Shown here piece by piece: positions 55,046 to 64,000 of a stretch of 64,000 nucleotides of DNA. Position 1 is the first letter of the stretch. Each line of letters begins with the position of its first letter. The DNA is from Tissierella pigra (GTDB lineage Bacteria; Bacillota; Clostridia; Tissierellales; Tissierellaceae): positions 1 through 64,000 of the forward strand of contig NZ_VUNQ01000018.1 of NCBI RefSeq assembly GCF_009695605.1. The letters are read 5' to 3'. The notes under the pieces are model-generated. The model made no database searches and was not told the origin of the DNA. It was given only the letters and a program-made list of their open reading frames with translations. Both the position numbers and the translations under genes were made by a program.

Positions 55046-55624
55046 ATGGATATTTACAAGAGATTAGATAAAATTCTTCCAAGATTACAAGAAAAGAGTT
55101 TCAGGGAAAATAAAGGCTTAGGAAATGAAATAGGATTTCATATTTTTGATTATGAGCCATCCGACGAATTTATTGTAAGAGAACATATTAAATTCTTAAA
55201 AAATAAAATTAATACTGGAGGCACGGGATTATATATCAAAGAATTTGATTTGTATGAAATTATGCTCGAAATATTAGAAAGCAAAAACTACTTGATTAAA
55301 ACTTTTGAAATGGAAGAAGAAAAAGGGACAGAATACAGTATTAACGCTATAAAAAAAACCCTTAGATTGACCCAAAAGAATGATTTAGTTGTTGAATATA
55401 TTAGAGGTAAGATAAAGGAAGGTAATATTATATTTTTAACAGGAGTAGGAAAAGTCTGGCCAATCATTCGTTCTCATACAGTATTAAATACCTTACATTC
55501 AGTAGTAGAGGATGTACCGTTGATTATGTTTTTCCCAGGAGTATATGATGGTCTTGAGTTAAAATTATTTGATGAAATAAAGGATGATAATTACTATAGA
55601 GCATTTAAACTGATTGAAAGCTAA
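55046..55624 (+). CDS. brxB: BREX protein BrxB (DUF1788)
   Basis: The 192-residue protein matches BrxB in length and motifs: GNEIGFHIFDYEPSDEFIVR near residue 27 and the C-terminal IIFLTGVGKVWPIIRSHTVL, then DVPLIMFFPGVYDGLELKLF. BrxB is required for BREX activity and bridges complex members, but its biochemical role is not settled. It begins with the base after the BrxA stop and ends 17 bases before the BrxC start. Confidence 0.92.
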   Translation: MDIYKRLDKILPRLQEKSFRENKGLGNEIGFHIFDYEPSDEFIVREHIKFLKNKINTGGTGLYIKEFDLYEIMLEILESKNYLIKTFEMEEEKGTEYSINAIKKTLRLTQKNDLVVEYIRGKIKEGNIIFLTGVGKVWPIIRSHTVLNTLHSVVEDVPLIMFFPGVYDGLELKLFDEIKDDNYYRAFKLIES

Positions 55625-55641
55625 AGGGGATGAGCTTAAAT

Positions 55642-58600
55642 ATGGAAATTAGAAAAATGTTTTACAAGGAAATTGATAGAGATATCAAGGGAGTAATTAA
55701 AATTGGACAAGAAGATGATACTAATATAAAACAAGAACTAGAAGAGTATGTAGTTACCAGGGAACTAAGCAAGCATTTAGATACATTTTTTGAGGCTTAC
55801 AAAAAGGGACTAAATGACTACACTGATAAAATGGGTATATGGATTTCAGGTTTTTTTGGTTCGGGTAAGAGTCACTTGCTTAAGATAGCATCTTATCTAT
55901 TGGAAAACAAAGAGATAGATGGAAAAAGAGCAACATCTTATTTTGATGATAAGATAGATGATTCAATAGCATTAGCAGATATGAAAAAGGTTGGTGATAT
56001 GGGAGAACAAACAGATGTTATTCTATTCAATATAGATTCTAAGGCAGACTCTACTTCCAAATCAAATAAAGATGCGATTGTACAAGTTTTTATGAAGGTA
56101 TTTAATGAAATGCAAGGATTTTGTGCATCTTTACCTTGGCTAGCAGATCTAGAAAGACAAATGGTAAAGGATGGGACTTACGAAGCTTTCCAAAATAAGT
56201 TCGAAGAACTATCAGGAAGTAAATGGATTGATGCTAGGGAAGACTTCTACTTTGAGGAAGATAATATTATAGGTGCATTATCAACTACCACAAAAATGAG
56301 TGAAGAATCAGCAAGAAATTGGTTCAATAAAGCAGAAGAAAATTATTCCCTAAGTATAGAAAAATTTGCTCAGAGAGTGAATGAATACATAGAGTCAAAA
56401 GGGAATAACCATCATGTAGTATTTTTAGTAGATGAAATCGGACAATATATTGGTGATGATGTTGGATTAATGTTAAATCTACAAACCGTTGTTGAAGATT
56501 TAGGCACTTATTGTGGAGGAAAGGCATGGGTTATTGTGACTTCTCAACAAGACATAGATTCTATAACCAAAATAAAAGGCAATGACTTTTCAAAAATCCA
56601 AGGAAGATTTAATACTAGACTTAATTTATCATCTGCTAATGTAGACGAAGTTATAAAGAAAAGAATACTTAGAAAGACTGATGTAGCAAAAGATACCTTA
56701 AGACTAAAATATCAGGACAAAGAATCTATACTAAAAAACCTAATTACATTTTCTACGGATACTGCAGAGATGAAAACCTATAAAAATGAAGAGGATTTTG
56801 CAGAAGTATATCCATTTGTCCCATATCAGTTCAATCTATTACAATCAGTATTTACTGGTATCAGACTTCATGGAGCAAGTGGAAAACATTTATCTGAAGG
56901 GGAGAGATCTTTACTTAGTGCTTTTCAAGAGTCAGCAGTTAAATATATGAAAGAAGATATAGGAGTTCTTGTACCTTTTTCAGCATTTTATGAAACTGTA
57001 GAAGCATTCCTAGATTCTAATATTCGAAGTGTTATCCTAAAAGCAGAAGATAATGAGCGTTTAATTAAAGAAGACATAGAAGTATTAAAACTGCTATTTT
57101 TAATTAAATATGTAAAGGAGATTCCTTCAAATATAGAAAATATAGCCACATTAATGGTTAATAATATTGATGAGGATAAGATAGAACTTAAAAAGAAAAT
57201 TGAAGAATCCTTAAAGAGATTACTAAAAGAAACCTTAATTCAAAAGAATGGTAATGAATATATATTCCTTACTCATGAAGAACAGGATGTAAATAAAGAG
57301 ATACAGCATATTGTAATTGATATGGGCGATACAATTTTAAAAATTGGTGAAGAAATTTTTGATGGTATCTACAATGAAAAAAAGTATAGATATAACGTCA
57401 GATATCATTTTGACTTTAATAAGATTATAGATGATAGATTACTATCATCTCAAAAATTTGAAATGGGTCTGAAAATAATTACTCCTTACTATGATACAGG
57501 AGTTGAATTAACAGAACAAGAGTTAAAGATGATGTCTGCTAGAGAAAATAATTTAATTGTAAAACTTCCTATGGATACCACATTTTTAGAAGAAATGGAA
57601 GATATATTAAAGATACAAACCTATCTATTAAGAAAGGGAGGATCTACTTCTACTTTAGAAATAGAGGAAATAAGAATAAGAAAATCCAGAGAAGTTACAG
57701 AAAGAAAAGAGAGAGTAACGAATTTATTAATTGAAGCACTAAGGTCAGCTGAGCTTTATGCAAACTCACAAAAACTTGAAATAAGGTCAAAAAATCCGGC
57801 AGAACGAATCAATGAAGGCTTTAAACTTCTTATAGAGAGTATGTATAGTAAGTTAAACTATATAACTACTTTTATAGAAAGTAACAAAGATTTAAATGAT
57901 ATTTTATTAGAAGATAATATTCAGGTAAAACTTACCGATGATACTCCTAATAAATTGGCGGTAGATGAAGTAGACAACTATATAGAAAGAAATACCGAAA
58001 GAAATATTCCTATGACACTAAAATCTATTGTGAACCTATATGAAAAAGCACCCTATGGTTGGAAAGACATGGATATCAAGGGAATAGTACTAAGATTATT
58101 TAAAGAACAAGAGGTAAGGCTTGAATTAGGTAGCGAATACCTAAATTGGGCAGATAAAAATATAATAGATTATTTAACGAAAAGAGAATATCAAGATAGA
58201 TTAGTTATTAAAAAGAGAATAAAAACCCCTCCTATATATATTAATAATGCTAGAGATTTAGCCAAAGAATTATTTGGAATCACAGCACTACCTAGTGATG
58301 AAGATGGATTAATGAAAAGATTTAAAGATTTATGTACAAATGAACTAAAAATGAGAAATGTAGACACAAATGATTATGGTATTCAATTTTTAGTTGAGCA
58401 ATATAAAAATAATAAATATTATCCTGGAAAAGATGTACTAGAAAATGGAGAAAAACTATTTGAGGAAATAATTAGGATAAAAGACGTAAAAGAGTTTTAT
58501 GAAAGAGTATATGAACTAAAGGACAATCTATTAGACTATGAAGAAAAAGTATTTGATGTAAAGAAATTCTTTAAAAATCAAAAAGAAGAATTTGATAAAG

Positions 58601-59229
58601 CAGTACACCAACTAAACATATATGAAAAAAATAGAACCTATGTTGTAGATGCCGAAACTAGAGAAGTGATAGGGCAGATTGAGGGAATAATAAAATCTAA
58701 AGAACCTTACTCCCAAATCCACAGATTACCAAATTTAGTAGATGAATTTATAAACCATTTTATTGAATTATTAGAAGTAGAATGTAAGCCAATTCGCCTT
58801 GTAATAGAAAGTGATAGAAAAATAGTATTAGATGAGATTGAACTTTATAATTTCAATGAAGAATTAGGGCATAAATTTAAAGCAAAATTTGATGATTTGC
58901 TAGAGCGTTTAGATACTGCAAACAATTTCTATGAAGCAATAGCCATGAAAGAAGAATCAGATAGAATAAAAATTCGTTGTTTTGATGAAATAGAAAAAGA
59001 AAAGGAAAAAAGAAAGCCTAAATCAAAAGAACAAGCACCTGAAGTATTTCATGATGATGGAACAACAGAAGAATATAAAGCAAAGACAGTAAAGAATATT
59101 AGTATAACTAATATTCTTCATGGTGCCAAGGTAATAGAGACTATAGAGGATATTGATGAAGTTCTAGAGCAGATAAGAAAGGCATTACAAGAGCAATTAA
59201 ATGACGGGACAAAATTAAAACTCATCTAA
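55642..59229 (+). CDS. brxC: BREX ATPase BrxC (P-loop, DUF499-like)
   Basis: The 1195-residue ATPase has a Walker A GFFGSGKSH at 70-78 after the typical N-terminal MFYKEIDRDIKGVIKIGQED. Its Walker B/switch region is HHVVFLVDEIGQYIGDD near 262-278. Long helical arms fill the C-terminal half, with a polyanionic/basic linker EKEKEKRKPKSKEQ near the end. BrxC is the core motor of BREX, and its length is standard. I start at ATG 55642, ten bases after AAAGGGG; ATG 55630 in the same frame lies too close to it. Neighbours are brxB and pglX. Confidence 0.92.
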   Translation: MEIRKMFYKEIDRDIKGVIKIGQEDDTNIKQELEEYVVTRELSKHLDTFFEAYKKGLNDYTDKMGIWISGFFGSGKSHLLKIASYLLENKEIDGKRATSYFDDKIDDSIALADMKKVGDMGEQTDVILFNIDSKADSTSKSNKDAIVQVFMKVFNEMQGFCASLPWLADLERQMVKDGTYEAFQNKFEELSGSKWIDAREDFYFEEDNIIGALSTTTKMSEESARNWFNKAEENYSLSIEKFAQRVNEYIESKGNNHHVVFLVDEIGQYIGDDVGLMLNLQTVVEDLGTYCGGKAWVIVTSQQDIDSITKIKGNDFSKIQGRFNTRLNLSSANVDEVIKKRILRKTDVAKDTLRLKYQDKESILKNLITFSTDTAEMKTYKNEEDFAEVYPFVPYQFNLLQSVFTGIRLHGASGKHLSEGERSLLSAFQESAVKYMKEDIGVLVPFSAFYETVEAFLDSNIRSVILKAEDNERLIKEDIEVLKLLFLIKYVKEIPSNIENIATLMVNNIDEDKIELKKKIEESLKRLLKETLIQKNGNEYIFLTHEEQDVNKEIQHIVIDMGDTILKIGEEIFDGIYNEKKYRYNVRYHFDFNKIIDDRLLSSQKFEMGLKIITPYYDTGVELTEQELKMMSARENNLIVKLPMDTTFLEEMEDILKIQTYLLRKGGSTSTLEIEEIRIRKSREVTERKERVTNLLIEALRSAELYANSQKLEIRSKNPAERINEGFKLLIESMYSKLNYITTFIESNKDLNDILLEDNIQVKLTDDTPNKLAVDEVDNYIERNTERNIPMTLKSIVNLYEKAPYGWKDMDIKGIVLRLFKEQEVRLELGSEYLNWADKNIIDYLTKREYQDRLVIKKRIKTPPIYINNARDLAKELFGITALPSDEDGLMKRFKDLCTNELKMRNVDTNDYGIQFLVEQYKNNKYYPGKDVLENGEKLFEEIIRIKDVKEFYERVYELKDNLLDYEEKVFDVKKFFKNQKEEFDKAVHQLNIYEKNRTYVVDAETREVIGQIEGIIKSKEPYSQIHRLPNLVDEFINHFIELLEVECKPIRLVIESDRKIVLDEIELYNFNEELGHKFKAKFDDLLERLDTANNFYEAIAMKEESDRIKIRCFDEIEKEKEKRKPKSKEQAPEVFHDDGTTEEYKAKTVKNISITNILHGAKVIETIEDIDEVLEQIRKALQEQLNDGTKLKLI

Positions 59230-59248
59230 AATATAGGGGGAATACAAA

Positions 59249-62200
59249 GTGGATAAATCGGCAATAAAAAACTTTGCAGTGAGAGCAAGGAATAAACTTA
59301 TTGAAGATATAACTCAAAAAGCCTACGAGATTGGGATTACAAAAAAAGAAATAAAAGATATAGAGACATTTGAAGGTGGATTTAAAGTCAAAGGGCTTGA
59401 GAATAGTAGAATTTATAAAGGATATGAGATAAAACAAAGAGAAAAATTAATCGTTAATATAAAAGATAAAGGATTTGAGCAAATAGTAGAAGAAGTAGCC
59501 TATACATGGTTTAACCGTTTTATAGCCCTTAGATTTATGGAGGTAAATGAATATCTTCCTACAGGAGTTAGGGTGCTTTCATCTGTAGAAAAAGGTAAAA
59601 TTGAGCCAGATATAATAAAAGAAGCTTCAAATATAGATTTTGATTTAAAAGATAAAGATTACGATGAATACAAAGAAATAGTGTATAGACTCATAGACTC
59701 CAATGATACAGATGATTTATATAGATATTTATTAGTAAAACAATGTAATCAATTAGGTAGTATTATGCCAATGGTTTTTGAAGAAATATCAGACTATACA
59801 GAACTACTGCTTCCAGACCATTTACTAGAAGATGGATCTGTAATCAGAGACTTAGTAGATTCGATCAAAGAAGATGACTATAAAGATCAAGTGGAGATTA
59901 TAGGCTGGATGTATCAATATTATATCTCAGAAAAGAAGGATGAAGTATTTTCAGGACTAAAGAAAAACCAAAAAATTACTAAGGAAAATATACCTGCTGC
60001 TACACAACTTTTTACGCCAAAATGGATTGTAAAATATATGGTAGAAAACTCATTAGGTAGACTATGGTTAGAATCTCATCCAGATGAAGAATTACAATCA
60101 AAATGGAAGTATTACTTAGAAGATGCTGAACAGGATCGAGAAGTACAAAAAAAACTAGATGAACTAAAAGACCCTAACCTAAGCCCAGAAGATATCAAGG
60201 TACTAGATCCTAGTATGGGATCTGGCCATATCTTAGTTTATGGCTTTGATGTACTTTATGATATTTACTTAAAAGCCAATTACTCTGAAAGAGATATACC
60301 TAGGTTAATTCTAGAAAAAAATCTATATGGACTAGATATAGACGACAGAGCAGGACAATTAGCATCTTTTGCCCTAATGATGAAGGCAAGGAGTAAAAAT
60401 AAAAGGATATTTAGAAGAAAGATAGAATTAAATATTTGTTCCATACAAGAAAGTAATGGTATTCAAAAGGAAACAATAGAGCTTTTTGCTAGTGTAGATA
60501 AAAAATTAAAGCAAGATATAGAATATTTAGTTGAAGTTTTCCATGATGCAAAGGAATATGGATCTATATTAGATGTAAAAAAGATTGATTTTAATGCTCT
60601 TGAAAATATTATGGAGGAAATTAGAAATAAAGAAACAGTAGATATGTTTGAGTCTGATATATTAGAGAAGTTACCTAATCTCATTAAGCAGGGAAGGATA
60701 ATGAGTGATAAATATGATGTAGTTTGTACTAATCCACCTTATATGGGCAGAAAGGGTATGAACTCGGATTTAACTAAATATGTAGATGAGAATTATTCTG
60801 ATAGTAAATCTGATTTATTTGCAGTATTTATGGAGTTAAAAACATTAAAGCCAAGTGGATATTTAGCTATGATAAATCAACATTCATGGATGTTTCTATC
60901 TAGTTTTGAAAGGTTAAGAGTAAAGTTAATTAATAATCAAACTATATATAATATGTTGCATTTAGGTCCAAGAACATTTGCAGAAATAGGTGGAGAAGTG
61001 GTCCAGTCCACAACTTTTGTATTTAAAAATGTAAGAATTAACTCTTATAAAGGAAATTATATAAGATTGGTAGACTTTAATAATGCAGAAGGAAAGGAAA
61101 TGGAAGCATTAGAAATAATAGAAAATCGTGAAAGTAAATATTATTATGAAACATATCAAGATAATTTTGAAAAGATACCAGGAGTGCCTATAGCATACTG
61201 GGTGTCAGAGAATATAAAAAATACATTTTTATCGAATGATAATATAGCTTATGAATTTATTCCAAAATTCGGAATGTCGACTGGAGATGGTAATCAATAT
61301 ATTCGTAATTGGTACGAAGTAAATCATAATAATATATGTTTTAATGCAGTATCTGAAGATGAGTTTACCAAAAGGAAAGTAAAATGGAATGTACTTGACA
61401 AAGGTGGAGAATACAGAAAATGGTATGGGAATAAAAATAATATAGTGAATTGGGAGAATAGAGGATTTGAAATTAGAAACAATCCGAAGTCAGCAGTTAG
61501 AAGTCCACAATATTTTTTCAAACCTCATATATCGTGGACATTAATAAATTCAAGCAATTTTTCAGTAAGGTTTTTTTCGCATGGATTTATTCTAGATACT
61601 GCATCTAATTGTATTTATTTTAAAGATGATACTAAAAAGTATTATGCATTAGCATTATTAAATTCTAAGGTAGCCCAAGAATTATTAGATATAATTAACC
61701 CAACTTTAAATATTAGTTGTGGTGTTATTGGACTTATACCTTTCATACAAAGAAAAAAGTATTATGAAAGAATAGAAGATTTTGTTAAATATAATTTGAG
61801 TATCTCAAAAACTGATTGGGATTCCTTCGAAACTTCATGGGATTTCCAATATCACCCATTACTAAACTATTCAGCATTTAAAAATGACTTTGATGCCAAT
61901 AAAATTGAAACGGCTTTTGATAGATGGACAGATTTCACTAATGAACAATTTGCCCAACTAAAATACAACGAAGAAGAACTAAACCGAATTTTTATTGATA
62001 TCTACGGACTTCAGGATGAGCTTACTCCAGAAGTAGAGGATAAAGATATAACCATAAGTAAAGCAAATAGAGAAAGAGATATTAAATCCTTTATTTCCTA
62101 TGCAGTAGGTTGCATGTTTGGACGATACTCCCTAGATGAAGAAGGGCTAGTTTATGCAGGTGGAGAATTTGATATAGATAGATATAAAACTTTTATTCCC

Positions 62201-62830
62201 ACAAAAGATAATATTCTAGTTATAGCAGATGATGATTATTTTGAAGATGATATTGTCAATAGATTTGTAGACTTTGTAGATATAACATTTGGAAAAGAAA
62301 CACTAGAGGAAAACTTAAGCTTTATTGCAGAAACATTAGGACAAAAGACTACGGAAACTTCTAGACAAACAATTAGAAGATATTTCCTAAAGGATTTCTA
62401 TAAAGACCATGTGAGAACCTACCAGAAGCGACCTATTTATTGGCTATTTGACAGTGGTAAACAAGATGGATTTAAGGCTCTTATATATATGCATAGATAT
62501 GATATATCTACTGTAGCTAGAGTTAGGACTGATTATCTTCATAGATTACAGAAAATGTATGAGTTTGAAATAGATAGACTAGATTTTATAATTGATTCAG
62601 AACTACCTGCAAGAGACAAGGCTACTGCAAAGAAGAAAAAAGATAAAATAAATAAACAGGTAGAAGAATGTTTAATCTATGACCAAATAATAGCACATAT
62701 TGCCCATCAAAGAATAAAAATAGATTTAGATGATGGAGTAAAGCATAACTATGATTTATTCCAAGGGGTAGAAGTACCTCAAGGGGAAGGTAGAAAGCCT
62801 CTAAAGGCAGATTTACTTTCTAAGATATAG
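59249..62830 (+). CDS. pglX: BREX adenine-specific DNA methyltransferase PglX
   Basis: The 1193-residue enzyme marks host DNA by N6-adenine methylation and is also needed for restriction. The N-terminal adapter region carries TPKWIVKYMVENSLGRLW near 255. SAM-binding motif I is DPSMGSGH at 320-327. The catalytic motif IV is NPPY at 495-498 (DVVCTNPPYMGRKGM). The C-terminal half would be the target-recognition region. The length is typical for BREX type 1. It starts at GTG 59249, eight bases after GGGGG. No frame break or phase-variable tract is seen in the gene. Confidence 0.93.
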   Translation: MDKSAIKNFAVRARNKLIEDITQKAYEIGITKKEIKDIETFEGGFKVKGLENSRIYKGYEIKQREKLIVNIKDKGFEQIVEEVAYTWFNRFIALRFMEVNEYLPTGVRVLSSVEKGKIEPDIIKEASNIDFDLKDKDYDEYKEIVYRLIDSNDTDDLYRYLLVKQCNQLGSIMPMVFEEISDYTELLLPDHLLEDGSVIRDLVDSIKEDDYKDQVEIIGWMYQYYISEKKDEVFSGLKKNQKITKENIPAATQLFTPKWIVKYMVENSLGRLWLESHPDEELQSKWKYYLEDAEQDREVQKKLDELKDPNLSPEDIKVLDPSMGSGHILVYGFDVLYDIYLKANYSERDIPRLILEKNLYGLDIDDRAGQLASFALMMKARSKNKRIFRRKIELNICSIQESNGIQKETIELFASVDKKLKQDIEYLVEVFHDAKEYGSILDVKKIDFNALENIMEEIRNKETVDMFESDILEKLPNLIKQGRIMSDKYDVVCTNPPYMGRKGMNSDLTKYVDENYSDSKSDLFAVFMELKTLKPSGYLAMINQHSWMFLSSFERLRVKLINNQTIYNMLHLGPRTFAEIGGEVVQSTTFVFKNVRINSYKGNYIRLVDFNNAEGKEMEALEIIENRESKYYYETYQDNFEKIPGVPIAYWVSENIKNTFLSNDNIAYEFIPKFGMSTGDGNQYIRNWYEVNHNNICFNAVSEDEFTKRKVKWNVLDKGGEYRKWYGNKNNIVNWENRGFEIRNNPKSAVRSPQYFFKPHISWTLINSSNFSVRFFSHGFILDTASNCIYFKDDTKKYYALALLNSKVAQELLDIINPTLNISCGVIGLIPFIQRKKYYERIEDFVKYNLSISKTDWDSFETSWDFQYHPLLNYSAFKNDFDANKIETAFDRWTDFTNEQFAQLKYNEEELNRIFIDIYGLQDELTPEVEDKDITISKANRERDIKSFISYAVGCMFGRYSLDEEGLVYAGGEFDIDRYKTFIPTKDNILVIADDDYFEDDIVNRFVDFVDITFGKETLEENLSFIAETLGQKTTETSRQTIRRYFLKDFYKDHVRTYQKRPIYWLFDSGKQDGFKALIYMHRYDISTVARVRTDYLHRLQKMYEFEIDRLDFIIDSELPARDKATAKKKKDKINKQVEECLIYDQIIAHIAHQRIKIDLDDGVKHNYDLFQGVEVPQGEGRKPLKADLLSKI

Positions 62831-62846
62831 AAGAGAAGGTGAAAAG

Positions 62847-64000
62847 ATGAATCTATCAGAAATAAAAAAAATACTAGAAGAAAACTTAAATCAGGAACCT
62901 TCAAATGGAAAGGTAAGAAACATTGTTTTTTGGTATGATGGAGAAGGGGAATTCGTAGAAGACATCAAGAGTTTAGAATTAGAGAATGCAAAAATTCTTC
63001 ACCTTACTGACAACAACAAATTATATATAAAGTATTTACTAGAAAAAAAGGATATAGAATCAAACTATTTAATTTATTCTCCTAATCCTAAACCAATTCC
63101 TAAGGAAAATTGGCTTTTGGACATAGAGAAGTATAGTGAAGAATTTTCTACAGATAAGGCAACTGTTATTATGAGAGATTTAGGTGTTAAAGATGAATCT
63201 TTAAGAAATATATTTAAAAAGTATATAAAATTCTTTGGCAATAAAGAAAGGTACAGTAGATTTGTCTCTTATAATATAGAAGATTATACTGAAGAAAAGA
63301 TAGATATTGCAGTTTTGTCCACTCTTTGTAAATTGGTTATAGCTGATTTTGAATTAGTGGTAAAGACTTTATTAATAGATAAAATAGAAGAAAATAAGAT
63401 AATGGAGGAAATAGTAAAGTTTGGAGATATAACAGCTCTTTGGAATTTATTAGAAAAACAATATGGTTATCATTTTGAAGAAAATAGCCTAGATCAGTTG
63501 ATGATAATGCTTTTAGTAACAAGTTTAAGTTATAAACTTGAAACAAAAGTCCCTAATACCTGGGAAAAATTTATTTCATCCAAAGTAGCTGATTCCATAG
63601 TATTTATTGACCATTTTATGAGCCACTCTATTGATAGTAAATCTTACAACAAAATATCAAATCATATAGGACAGAAGTTGAATATTCGAGACTATATTTC
63701 AAAATGGGATATTGAAGAATATTTAGAATGTGACACATTTAAAGATTTTGATGATGAAATTATAACTAGACTTATTACTAATCTAGTTGAAAATGTAGGA
63801 GAATATGAAAAGTATAGAAAGATTATCAATAAAAGGAGAACTACCCATTGGTTCAGTCGATTGAGTAATGAATATGATACCATTTATTACGCAATGGAGA
63901 TTTTAAGATTAGAAAAAGAATTAGAGAAAAATATCAAAGGGGCCACTGCTTATGAAATGGTAGATAACTATACTAAGTCATATTATTTATTTGATACTTT
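62847..64000 (+). CDS. pglZ: BREX phosphatase-like protein PglZ, N-terminal part
   Basis: About 384 codons are visible before the window ends. The start (MNLSEIKKILEENLNQEPSN, then RNIVFWYDGEGEFVEDIKSL) is the typical PglZ opening, in which a strand resembling VFWYDG is followed by DI or EI. The alkaline-phosphatase-like catalytic domain would lie farther right. The gene follows pglX after 16 bases, with an AGAAGAGAAGGTGAAAAG ribosome site. In BREX type 1 loci a BrxL (Lon-like) gene is expected next, outside this window. Confidence 0.9.
   Translation, partial: MNLSEIKKILEENLNQEPSNGKVRNIVFWYDGEGEFVEDIKSLELENAKILHLTDNNKLYIKYLLEKKDIESNYLIYSPNPKPIPKENWLLDIEKYSEEFSTDKATVIMRDLGVKDESLRNIFKKYIKFFGNKERYSRFVSYNIEDYTEEKIDIAVLSTLCKLVIADFELVVKTLLIDKIEENKIMEEIVKFGDITALWNLLEKQYGYHFEENSLDQLMIMLLVTSLSYKLETKVPNTWEKFISSKVADSIVFIDHFMSHSIDSKSYNKISNHIGQKLNIRDYISKWDIEEYLECDTFKDFDDEIITRLITNLVENVGEYEKYRKIINKRRTTHWFSRLSNEYDTIYYAMEILRLEKELEKNIKGATAYEMVDNYTKSYYLFDT

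Overview
The window is AT-rich DNA from a low-GC Gram-positive bacterium. Strong AGGAGG-type ribosome sites, lipoprotein substrate-binding proteins, ECF transporters, a DUF4183/DUF11 surface-protein cluster of the kind seen in spore formers, and TTG/GTG starts point to an anaerobic Firmicute (Clostridia/Tissierellia-like). No rRNA, tRNA, CRISPR array or intact prophage was seen.

Layout. 1-3,100: edge of an IS21-like element, a methyltransferase, a decayed IS3-family transposase and a GNAT acetyltransferase. 3,100-37,400: an iron/metallophore acquisition island. It holds three FecCD-type importers (each with a lipoprotein binding protein, one or two permeases and a FhuC-like ATPase), five ABC-exporter-fold subunits (a lone one and two pairs of YbtPQ/IrtAB style), an ECF module (MptD-type S component, EcfT, double EcfA), a spare binding protein fused to an AraC regulator, a MATE pump, a duplicated methyltransferase-MarR pair, and AraC, LysR, MarR and DtxR regulators. 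Seven near-identical palindromes (GTTAG-N6-CTAAC) sit at or just after promoter -10 boxes throughout the island, with a degenerate eighth. A DtxR-family gene lies inside it and the stump of a second at its right edge, so the island reads as one metal-responsive regulon. No siderophore synthetase genes are present in the window.

37,800-42,800: a minus-strand cluster of putative spore-surface proteins, including a 1010-residue multidomain protein and two related small proteins, one with a large insertion. 43,100-48,600: an XpaC-TelA pair, then a TetR regulator and oleate hydratase.

48,600-64,000: a defence region. A tightly coupled triad (MoxR-like AAA+ ATPase, predicted beta-propeller, VWA protein) matches the MoxR-vWA-beta-propeller ternary-system class. 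After a short stretch of decayed coding sequence comes a type 1 BREX operon, brxA-brxB-brxC-pglX-pglZ, with pglZ running off the window.

Most notable: the shared operator set, the AraC/binding-protein in-frame fusion that carries a complete internal gene start (TATAAT, ribosome site, ATG, lipoprotein signal), the ternary system next to BREX, and the duplicated methyltransferase-MarR unit with an abruptly identical MarR half.
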